The notes beneath the pieces were generated by a model. That model ran no database searches. It worked only from the letters and a program-made list of their open reading frames with translations, and was not told the origin of the DNA. From NCBI GenBank assembly GCA_014607495.2, contig CP053175.1, forward strand, positions 3,348,001 to 3,412,000: a stretch of 64,000 bases of DNA, in the 5' to 3' direction. A program made the translations under genes and the position numbers. Each line of letters opens with the position of its first letter. Within the stretch, counting starts at the first letter, position 1. Shown here one piece after another: positions 21,901 through 33,900 of the stretch. This DNA comes from Carposina sasakii (taxonomy: Eukaryota; Arthropoda; Insecta; Lepidoptera; Carposinidae).

Positions 21901-24900
21901 TTCACTATGAAATTGCTTATAGACTTTGAGAAAATTTGATACATAATTATAAAATTATTGATAAAGAAAATGGAAAAAATTCTTCACCCGAGTGGAAATC
22001 GAACCCACTATAACCACTAAGCCACCGGGTCAATTACTCGGATGACGAATTTTACCATCACTTTTCTAAATTACACATTGGCAACGTTATTCCTTATCCC
22101 GATAGCTATACACTAGCCAAATCTCGGCAAACAAAGCTGAATCCCTACATAATGTTGATATTTGGATTCTCCGGAAAAACTGACATAATAATATAGAAAA
22201 TGATGTAAGTATGTTTATTTTTTTGCACGCTCTAGTTTCTAGGTACTTATATCAAAATTATGAAGAAGTCGATTTTTTATTATTATTAACCAATAAAACT
22301 TACCCCACCAGACTTGGACTGGCGACGCATCGAGCTCCTATTGGTGCTTGGGATGTCGACTTCGGAATGCTCCACCGACCAGCCAATAGCGAGCAAGGCT
22401 TTTAAAGACTCGCGGACTGGCTCCTTGTAACGTTCTTTTTCCTGAAAAAAAAAAGACAATGTCAATGAATAGTTACAAGTTGCTAGATCGCCTAGAAGAA
22501 CGTCCCTAAGTCGAATCTTACGACATGCATGGAAAGAGATGCAGCTGATTTATTTAAATGAAGCGTTAGCCTATTTACTACTATATACTTTTACAGTAAT
22601 AACCCTAATATGTTGTTCTTTTAAAAGAACAGGATAATAAATAATAGAATACTTACATAATCATTGAGCATGTTGTAAGGCTTCAGCCGAGGATGACTTT
22701 TGTGTGTGTCGGACCATGATTCACCATATACCCAGCTGTTTTCGATTTTCCTGCAAATAAATATTGCGTTAGAAGTATTGGTGGGGTCGTCTAATAGGTG
22801 TTCATTTCTTATAGGCAATAAATTCTTAAGGTGGGTTCCTACAGTCCGTGATATTGCAGACCGACGCGCACGAGCGCGCACCACGGACCGTGGGAAACAG
22901 CGTCCGTGGTAATGCAGACGCGTCCGTCTCGGTGCGTCTAGATCCGTGGTGATAAATGTAGGCGGACGAGGACCAGCCCGCACCGACACGCACCGTGGGA
23001 TGGGGTTGTTATAGGATCTTAAGGTCCCAAAGTCAACCTCACCTGTATGTGGTACCCTGCTATATAACTGACAAGAAATCTGAATCCAATAGCTTAACTC
23101 CATAATGAACTGCTCTATTCAGAAAGATTCATGGCTAGATTGTGTTGTTTGTGGCCAAAAAGCGGCGGTAGGGTCGGTCACCCCTTAAGAGGTAAGAGGC
23201 GATTAAGGGTTTCCGGGAGGGGGGGCAACAGCGCCTCCCGTGTTAACAATATAGTCCGAAAATCACACTGCGGTCACCAACCCGCCTGCCCAGCGTGGTG
23301 ACTATACCTTCCTATAGCAGTAGCCTTGTGCCCTGGGGACGCCTACGTCCAGCAGTGGACTGCAACAGGCTGATGTAGGCTGATGGTTAGATCACTTACC
23401 TTGAAGCCCAAGCATCGTGGTAGTGTTCAGAGAACTTCTGCACAATAGTGTTGAGATCATTGTTTAGAGCAACTGACGATGTGTTGATGGGCTGAGGATC
23501 GTATTGCGGGTTGTCTGCACTCCCTAATGAGATAGAAAATAACTTTACTAAGGGCCAATTTTTCCAATGGTCAGAAAGGTCTATTTGAAAGATAAGGTTG
23601 ATGATGTTTCCATCTTGATCTAGTTTTATAGCTTATCTAAATCACATTGATGAAACAGTTATAGTTCCAAATAAACTTATACAGGATGTTTTTTCGTTGC
23701 AACCCTTAACGAAGGGTACGTACTCTATACATAAAATAAAGTAAGTTTATGCCAAAAAAATGCTGGGAAACGATGTAATTTTTTTTTTAATTACTTGATC
23801 GGGTGAAATTTATAGTGTCCAGTGTTTATGCTAGTTTTCTCATAGACAGATATTAATAAATTCTCGTGAAAAAATATTGCTACACGCATCAATGTGCATT
23901 TATGCTGAAAAACGCAGTCTATTTACTCAACTTTGGACCCTAATATTTTGTAAACCAGACACTTCCCAGGTATGCTTCCATGGAGAAAAATGATCGTGAT
24001 GATAATGAGATTCCGTAGTTTTCGGGAACGTTGACGACCAAAAATCAGCCTGTATATTATGATAGAAGACGTCATTTCTGATCTTAACAAACAACATAAT
24101 ATTATAAAATATTAATAAGAAAATGAAAAAATTCTTCACCCGAGTGAGATTTGAACTCACGATCACTCGCAAACCGTGCTTTTGCTCTAACCAAATGAGC
24201 TATCGGGTCAATTAACTCGGATGACGAATTTTACCATCTCTTTTAAATTACATTATTGGCAACGTTATTTTTTCATCCCGATAGCTATACACTAGCCAAA
24301 TCTCGGTAATCATAATATTACCTGTAGCTTGTTCTTTTCCATAGAACTCGTCATCGTAGTTCTTTGAGAGCGAGTAGTCAGGTGGTAAAGCGCAACCTGT
24401 GAACAAAATAAACAAACAAAATGAATTAAAAATGCATTGAATGCTTCCACCAATCACCGCTTCCAAAATTGCAGTAAATCGACTGTCAATACTTTGTCTC
24501 ACTGCTGGGCAAACACCTTCCCCGATCATTCATCATGGGCCTATTTCCATCTATGATCAGATGACTTAAGCAATTTTTAAACATCTGCGTTCGTAGCTAT
24601 ACAACCATATCCTAGAGCGGCAGACACGTCCATTTTGATTCCATTAGCGAATTTTTGACAGCTATTGCCCGACGCCTATAGTAGAACTTCTGCTTCCTTC
24701 TTCACTCACCAATAGCAATTAAGCAAGGCAGCGCCTTCCCAAACAGCTCCGGATCGTAGTCCATCTTGCTCAGCGAGTCGAAGATGTTGGAGAACAGCAT
24801 CATGGTGAGTCGCTTCTCCTCATCAGATGACGCGCCGTACACGCCTTGCCCGCCGGTACTGCCGTAGTATTTGGCGCAGCGCTCGTAGTGGAGGGTTAGC

Positions 24901-27900
24901 AGCTAGATGGGGTATTAAAATAAAAAATATTTTGTGTTTAGTTTTTCTTGCTCACTGACTAGATATTTATGGAATTTATCCGCGCAAAATATATGTTACT
25001 AATAAATACCTACCTATATTATAATACAAAATACTTATATGATATAATAAATGCAGTTGATAGACATAAGTATATAAATAAAACTTCTTGGGAAAGACTG
25101 GAGGAGACACATCTTGGATCTTCACTTGCTACGGTCCTGACACACCTCTTTCGCGTCGTGCACTAATTAGAGAAAGCGTGAAGAGGTCTTCCTCTTCCAA
25201 CCCTTCTATTCTTCAGTTGTGCACTTCCTTTGATAGCGGTCGATATAATTATGACGAAATCAGTATTTAATACCTTGATAAAAAGTTCTACTAACATCTT
25301 TTCAGTCACTTTAAATTACAATATCTACCTCTATTTCTCCTTAAATATAGAACTTACTTATATTTTTTGCATTACTCACACATTTTTTTTAAGCTAAGTA
25401 CCTACAGGTAATTTAAAACAACGATAAATATATTTGCTTCTAAATCACTCACCCTCAAAGCCACAGTGGTATATTCAGACAACCTGGACACATCAACGGT
25501 GAGTTTCCTCAGCAGTTTCAGCAACATGGACGGCTGCATGGCCGATGTAAGAGCCACTAGGAAATCTGACACCGCTTCACGCTGCCCCTTGGTTAGCATT
25601 CTGTTTTTGGAGAGCCTGTAGAATGTTTATGAAGGGGTTATCTCGATTATAAGACCAACCTTCATCATAATCAACGCATAGTCTAAACCGGTAGAATGTT
25701 TATAAAGGGGTCATTAATTACTATTGTAAGACGGTTTAATACACCTAAAACGCTAATCATAAATATCTGAAACTTGGAAGCTGTTTTTGAAGTTTGAAGT
25801 GGTATTTGTATGTCTATAAGAGGGGATTTCTTCGAAATTCTACCCTTAAGGGGATGAAAAAGAGGCTCAAAGTTTTGTAGGATATCGCGATTCTTAGGTC
25901 CAATCTACATAAAATTTTGCATATTCATACCATGAGGAGTTTAGGTCTATTAAAGCATTTCGCAAAACTCCGTGGTAAATCATGTAATTCCCGTATGTCA
26001 CCTAGATGGGGTAGAGTCTCCACACTTCGCCGCCATCTAGCTGTGGTCAAATCGATAACGCATTTCGATATCGTTTCGCCACCTTTTTCCTTACCTATAA
26101 ACAGTATGCAGGGTAGCATCCAACAAACTCGCATAGTTCTCCGCCTCGTTGTAGAAATACGCGTGTTTGATGAGAAGGGGCAGGATCGAGTTACCGATAT
26201 ATCTGTTCATTGATAGCGCCATGTCTGATTCACAGCCGTCGTTCTAGAAGATGGGAGAAGAGTTGATAACGTTCCCACATTAAGTAAAATAATCTCATTT
26301 TATGTAAAGTAAAAATCCTGACTGTGTATACTCAGTGTAACTCTCAGAATCAATATAAATTTAATGATAGGTAGCGTGCCAAGGAAATATATAACTATAC
26401 AAACTTACATACGAAAAACATAACCCTCATTCTGACGCAGTCGGGTAAAAAGCTCTTGAAGTAGATATCTCTCTTTTAATTTGCGCAAAGAAAAAAATGT
26501 TTAATTTTGCGTAATAATTTATTTAGATAAAAAAAGTATATCCATGAACATGTATTCAGAGTTACGAATAGGACTTCAAAGTTATCAAAGACCGGAATAT
26601 ATAAAGAAAAATTTACATGTGCCCATATAAAATAAAAACACGAACATAATTATACGTACTACAGTCCTGAAATACCAAGAATAGTTTTATATAGCGTCAA
26701 TAACATGAGTACGTACAATAGGGTCGATTCCGGCAGTCACATTTAAACCTAAACCTAAACATAGTCAGGTCTATCTCTCTCTCCGTTCTTAACATAAATG
26801 GCTAAGAGAGAAAAGGACAGGTAGGACTAAATTTAAAGTGTGACTGCCGGAATTGTAAACAATGTTTATTATTACAAAGTTTATTAATATGAATTTAATA
26901 GTTATAAAGGTAATCCAACACAAATTAGTAATTAACTTAAATAATTTTCTTTTTCAAAATCGACGCTAGACAGTCCCGCCAAAAGCGCAGCTGTCAAAGT
27001 CCTTTTTTTCTTTTTAAAAAAATATTGACGGCAAAGGCATTGCCAACACGGCCATTCTGCATAGCGCATGCCCCCAGGCGCTACTCATTTGAGAATAACT
27101 GAAACATAAAACAACATATAGGTAAGTTTATTATATATCCGTTCGGCCAATCGTGACATCAATGGGACTTCATTTCCTCAGATATATACTGCGGCCCTTT
27201 AGACTTTTGTATCTTAATTAACGTAACTGTCCACTTTTGATTACTCCCGTTATCAAATTATAACTGTTCCTTTAGGCTTAGGCAACATTCTGATGGATTA
27301 TCGGTTTAGGCAATTTACCTTTAGTCCAAGGTAACCCTGTACCAATGTATAATTTGGTGATTATGAGTGCAGTGTAGGTTTAGGTATGTGTGATGTATGT
27401 TTACATTTCCCAACTCGAGCTCCACCAAATCAGAACTGTTCCTTTAGGCTTAGGCAACATTCTGATCGATTGGTTTAGGCAACTTACATTTAGACTTATG
27501 TAACCCTGTACCAATGTTCAATTTGGTAGTCATTAGTGGAACGTAGGTATGTGTGTGTGTGTTATGCTTACTTTTGCCCACTCACTTATCTCTGAAACAG
27601 AACTGTTCCTTTAGACTTAGGTAACATTCTGATTGATTGATGTAGGCAATTTACCTTTAGACTTAGGTAACCCTGTATCAATATTCAGTTTGGCATGTAA
27701 TTTACATGAAATATGTTTGTGTCGTGTATGTATATGTGTACATGTATGTAAATATACAAATACATACCAATAGTGCTGAACAATCACCTATAATTGCCAA
27801 CACGAGGTTTCAGTTAGCTCCAGTTGTCTAACCGAATCCACGGTTTCATGTTCTCCGCAGAGGCTGTTCCTGTGTATCGTTTGCTGGCGCGTTCACTACC

Positions 27901-30900
27901 TCGCATATCTGATACTATATATCTATCGTGACCCAAGATTTGCATAACTTGAAAAGGGCCCTTATATATAGGCAACAACTTTTTACTTTGCCCATCATTA
28001 CTTTGACTTAAAATTTTCACAAGGACCAAATCACCTTCTTGGTATTGTGTGGCTTTTGTGCGAGTACTGTCAAACCTGGTTTTCTGAGACTCCGCGTTCA
28101 TTTTAATGTTTTCGTCAACCCAATTGCGTAACTTTTTAACATCTGTGGTATTCGCGATATCAGGCTCCGGAGCTAACTTATCACTGTCAGTGCGAAGTCT
28201 GTAGCCAAGTAGAACTTCGCTAGGTATAGCTTTAATTGTTTTGTGGTAAGTACTGTTAATACCTTGCTGCAATGGTCTAATACATTCATCCCATCTGTCA
28301 TCCGATACATTTGCGCCCATAGTTTTCATTGCATCTAATATTGTTTTATTAAATCTTTCGACCTGTCCATTTGAACGCGGCATACCTGATGCCGTTGTAT
28401 GTAGTCTTATGTTTTTGTCATTACAATACTGTTTGAATTGTGCCGAAGTAAATGCGGAACCGGCATCCGCAATAATTCTGCGTGGATTACCAAAAATCTT
28501 TGAAACATTTTCTAATTCTTTAACAACTAACCTACTTTCCGTACTTTTTACCGGCGAGATGAAAACAAACTTGGTAAACGAATCTACTGTCACTAATAAA
28601 TACTTATTGCCGTTAAGTGTTTGGACAAACGGGCCTAAATGGTCCAAATGAATGGTGTGAAATGGCTGGGCATATTTTGGGACAGAATACAACTGTCCCT
28701 CTTTCGGTCCGCCTTTATTTTTATAATAAATACAATTTAGACAATTTTTAATGTACTTTTTGATAGTACGCCTCATCTTTGGGAACCAATACATATATGA
28801 AATTCTTTCGTATGTTTTATCTACAGAGAAATGCCCAAGGTCGTCGTGATTGCATTTAAGTATTTGCCAAATACATTCTTTTGGGACAACCCAGCGACGC
28901 CCATGTGCAGTTCGCCTGTAAATTTTATTTCCTAAAAGCTCATAACTGTTAAAAACGTCTTTATGCCCATCTATATCACCCGATTCCAAATTTCCCTTAT
29001 CTGAACTAAATCTTTATCTTGTAACTGAACTGACAACAGCCAATCTGACTCTGTAATAGACATAACCAATTCTGCTTCAGATTTTTCCCCACATTGCGCA
29101 GGGTTTCGGCTCAATGCATCAACGTGCTGCATACGACTACCCTCACGATGTACTATGTCAAAATTAAATTCTTGCGTTGAGAGGACCCACCGCGCAATGC
29201 GTGGAATTATATCTCTTTTAGTTAGAGCATATCTTACAGAATTGCAATCAGTTATAATTGTAAATTTTGTTCCTAACAAATACAAACGAAACTTTTCTAA
29301 TGAAGCTACAATTGCTAAAAGTTCGAGTTCAAACGAATGATATTTTTTTTCGTCATTGCTCGTTTGGCGGCTGTAATAATGTACAGGTTTTTCACCTTCG
29401 CTTGTGACCTGCATTAAAATGCCAGCTATGCCCTCCCTACTAGCATCTGTATATAAGACACATTTTCTATCAGGGTCAAAGATAGTCAGTACACTATCAC
29501 AGGTAAGTGAATCTTTTAAAGTCTGAAACGCTTGTTCATGGTCATGATTCCAAATCCAAGGAATATCTTTTTTAGTAAGTTTTGTTAAAGGGTTTGATAT
29601 TATAGCACAGTTTTTTATAAATTTACGAAAATAGCTAATTAGTCCATTGAACTGTCGAAGTTGGTGGACAGTTTTAGGTGTAGGAAATTCCTTTACCGCT
29701 TTTATTTTAGATTCACTTGGCTTGATACCATACGAACCGATCTTGTAACCCAGAAAATCAATTTCTGTTTTTAAAAAATGACACTTTTTTAAATTAAGGG
29801 TAAGTCCGTTGTCGCGGAATAAAGATAAAACTTTTTCTAAAATATCTAAATTTTCCTCAGCTGTGTCACTAATAATCAGAATATCATCTAGATATATTAT
29901 TACTTTACCAAATCGTAAATTGCCAATTACGTTATTCATCATTTGTTGAAATGTTGATGGCGCATTAGCCAGTCCAAACGGTAACCTTAAAAATTCGTAG
30001 TGGCCATCCTCTGTTATAAAGGCAGTTTTTTGAATTGAGTCATCCTTCATCTTAATTTGATAGTATCCACTCTTTAGGTCTAAACTTGTGAAAAACTTAC
30101 ACCCGTGTAACCTATCAATCAGCTCCTCAATTCGCGGCATAGGAAACTTATTCTCAATAGTAATTTTGTTAAGTGCACGATAATCTATAACCAATCTTTT
30201 TTCGCCAGTTTTCTTGCTTACAAGTAATGCAGGACTACTATATGGCGAATTGCTTTCGCGTATGATTCCGTGTTCTAACAACTCGTTCACTATATCTCGA
30301 ATAATTTTCCTATCAGCGACAGAAGCTCTATAAGGCCTGAATTGTACCGGTTTCGAACTATTCAAACTAATATCCATCTCGTGATTGTTAACTTTACCTA
30401 GCTCTTCAACTGAATTTGCCACACACTTCCTATATTTTTTAAATAAGGTCAGCAATACAGCATGATGTGATTCGGCATCGAATTGAACGTCTAATTTGGA
30501 CATATCGTCACAAAATTGAACAAATTCAAAAACTTGATCGAATTTTAATGTGTTACCTATACGAGAGTACATGATATCCGATCTTTCGGTAACATTTCGA
30601 CCTATCAAAACTTCACATCCAATTAGTTCATCCAATACATAAAACTCAACATTTTTAACATTCACGGAATCGATTTTTAAATTTATACTGATTCGAGATG
30701 TAACTGTTTTTGTAATATCTTTTGAAAAGCCTTGTAAAATGATAGGAGCCGTTAGTGAAGAGATTTTTAAATTAAATTTCCTTACTAAAGACATCGATAT
30801 TAAAGAACAGCTACTACCAGTATCTATAAATGCTTCATTCTTAAAATCATTAATACCAACAGTTTTGAAAAATTTTTCTTTGTTATCTGAGGAAGAATAC

Positions 30901-33900
30901 ATTTAGTTTCTTGTTTAAGTTTTTCAGGTTCTGACTTTCTTTTTTGGTAACAGACAGCTTCCGTATGACCCCTCTTCCCGCAAAATTCGCATTTTATCTT
31001 ACACTGAATTCTTTTATGGTTACCACCACAGTTATAACATTCGATGGGTCTACGATTCTGAGTCCCCTCTGTATCTTTAGTTTCAGATGTAGACGGAGCC
31101 GCAGATCGTGAGGAAAATGTTGTCGGAAGAGGGTTCAGCGGGACTGTCGCCTGAGTTTGAATTAACGGTTTCATGTCTCTTCCCATTTCACGAGTACTAC
31201 CTACACCAGTAATTATCTGTTTGACATTTTTCGTCTTATGTATGCGATTAAATAAAAAGCTAGCTAAACTATCGCATGATGAGAAATTACTTGCTTCTAC
31301 AGACGCGGTTATGTTATTATCGGCAATATTACCTAAAATAATTGATATTATATCATCTTCACAAAAATTCAAACGTAAATTATCAATTTTAGCCTTTTGT
31401 TGAAAAAAAAATTCATACAGGGATTGACCGTCCGTTGGTTTTTTATCAATTATTTCTTTTAAGAGGTCAAACATATTTCTTTTAACTTGAAACGTTACCA
31501 AAATAGATTTTTTCCAATTTTTCCACGACCACTTGGTCCAGAAATCATTATTTCTTAGTAAAGCGTCGTACCATAACTTAGCTGATCCCTTCAACTTATT
31601 TAGAGCCTGATACCGGATCGTACTATCCGACCAAGAAAAAGTTGACGCGTAAGATTCGATCACATTTATCCACGATATCACATTATCGGATAGCGGGTCA
31701 AATTCAGGTATCAAATTATGTAAAGTGACAGTACTCGTCGACGTACTCACGGGTTTTTCTTTCGATTTTCGGCTTTTTTTTGACTTCTTCCGAGTCTTCT
31801 TAGCTGACTCATAACTACTAGATGAACGAATAGAACTACTCGAGGTGGAGCCCGAGATCGAACTCGAACCTGAACTGGAGGAAGATGGTTTGCGGGCACG
31901 CTTTCGTTTTGATCGTGATCTGCGGTCGATGGTAGGTACATCGACACCGCTAGCCTTCCGTGCTTTCGGCGATCTTGTTCGCGGTAATGGTATCGGGGTC
32001 CGCGATCTGCTTAACCCTCTAGAGTGCGAACGTCTCCGTTTCGACCTGGACTTCCTTTCGTCCATCACGGCGGCACTGGGTTCGAAAAACTTCTGATGTA
32101 AACAATGTTTATTATTACAAAGTTTATTAATATGAATTTAATAGTTATAAAGGTAATCCAACACAAATTAGTAATTAACTTAAATAATTTTCTTTTTCAA
32201 AATCGACGCTAGACAGTCCCGCCAAAAGCGCAGCTGTCAAAGTCCTTTTTTTCTTTAAAAAAAAATATTGACGGCAAAGGCATTGCCAACAGAATCGACC
32301 ATAATGTCTACTTACCCTATCCAACATAGTAGCAGCTCTCAAATCAGGTAAGAAAGCCTCCTCAAGCAGTCTGTAGAACAGCTCCTGCGTCTCAATTCCG
32401 TACACCCTTTCTAAGAAGAGACCGACGCTTTGCTTGTGGCCGGGTATGAGACCGGAGGGCATGTCTAAAAGAGAATAATTTTAAATTTACATAATTAGGT
32501 ATATCTTATCTTATGTCTACCTTATAATAAATGTGTAACTTAAGTTTGTCTGTGCATTGGAGATATAGCAGAAAAAAAAGAGCATTTTGAGAGCCAATAG
32601 ATGCCAAAATGACACTTTTTGATTTTTTTTCTCTTATCAGTATTTGTTGGCATATGAAATTAAATGCGGTTTTCACTGTTTTATTGTAGAAGATCAACTA
32701 AAAAACCGACGACGCTTTTTGCTGTAGTCCCCGCTGAGGAAATCGAGGGCGTCCGCTAGTGTCAATATAAGAGTCGACTAAGAAACTCAGGGGCCTTTTC
32801 TCAGGCGATGAGAGACCGGAAAATTGTCACTAATCTTTTACAAAGCGTGGCTCTAGGACCTCCAACGTGATTTTGCAGCTCAGGCTACCCCATTTTGGGT
32901 ATAGAACCGTGAGTATATACAGGGTGTTTTTTCGTGGCCACCCTTAACGAAGGGTACGTACTCTATACATAAAAAAAAATGATGGGAAATGATGTAAATT
33001 TTTTTGAATATATTTTTTTAATTACATGATTGGTCAAAATTTATAGTGTCCAGTGCTTATGCTTGTTTTTTCATAGACAGATAATTGTTATTTCTCGTGA
33101 AAAAATCTTGCTACGCGCGTCTATGTGCATTTATGCAGAAAAACGCAGTCTATTTACTCAACTTTGGACCCTAATATCTTGGCAACCAGACACTTCCCAG
33201 GTATGCTTCCATGGAGAAAAATGATCGTGATGATAAAGAGATTCCGTAGTTTTCGGGAACGTTGACGACCAAAAATCATCCTGTATGTATGTACCCTATG
33301 TATCTTACCCGATTTAGGTCTTTCTTCACCCGCAGCGGGGTTGTTCAAAGTGAACCTCAAACTGAGGACTCCTTGTAGATCCTCTAACGGTACTAGCGAA
33401 CGAAGAATGGCGCGCGCACGGAGAGACTCGTTCTTTCCCTGGAAAAAAACTGGAAATGTAGTCTAGTGTATGGGATAAAGTTAAGTTTATTCATAAGCGG
33501 TAATAACGATGTGGAGTGGATGGAAGGGTTGGAAGGGGAAGACCTCGCCGGACTTTCACCGATCAAATTGGTGAAATTCTAAAGAAAGGTCAGGTCAAGA
33601 GTACCCTAAACCGACGAGCGTGCATGAAGAATATCATGAAAGTAGATGAAGCGAAAGAGGTGTGTCAGGATCGTAGCAAATGGAGATCCGTGATCTCTGC
33701 CTAACTGCCTACCCCTCCGGGAAAGAGGCGTGATTATTATGTATGTATGTCATACATGTATCAATGATACAAGACCTTATGGATCTTAGTGTGGGACTAG
33801 GTTAATATGCTGTAAAGTGTGTGAATATTTATAAATTCTAATGGTGATGCCGTGCCGTGTGGAGTCGGCAGAGTAGAGTAGCACCACCCCATGTCTGCCC

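Larger units (their letters stand above)
26854..32291 (-). mobile_element. Ty3/gypsy LTR retrotransposon, 5,438 bp, no env
   Basis: Complete element: 5' LTR 32097-32291, gag 30824-32065, PR-RT-RNase H 28971-30902, integrase 27814-28989, a 3' non-coding region with three 170-bp tandem repeats, and 3' LTR 26854-27048. Flanked by GAAT at 26850-26853 and 32292-32295, a 4-bp duplication as usual for Ty3/gypsy. The LTRs differ only in a T/A run by my reading, so the insertion is young. The domain order RT, RNase H, integrase places it in Ty3/gypsy. No envelope ORF follows integrase. It lies in the intron between RyR e34 and e35 in RyR orientation. Confidence 0.9.

Noticed and set aside
22621..23103. 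A 160-codon minus-strand open frame as a separate gene
   Set aside because: It merely runs from a GC-rich repeat through intron into RyR e40; only 22657-22750 is coding.
27814..32065. Endogenous virus with envelope
   Set aside because: No envelope-like ORF follows integrase; the space holds tandem repeats only, so it is a plain LTR retrotransposon.
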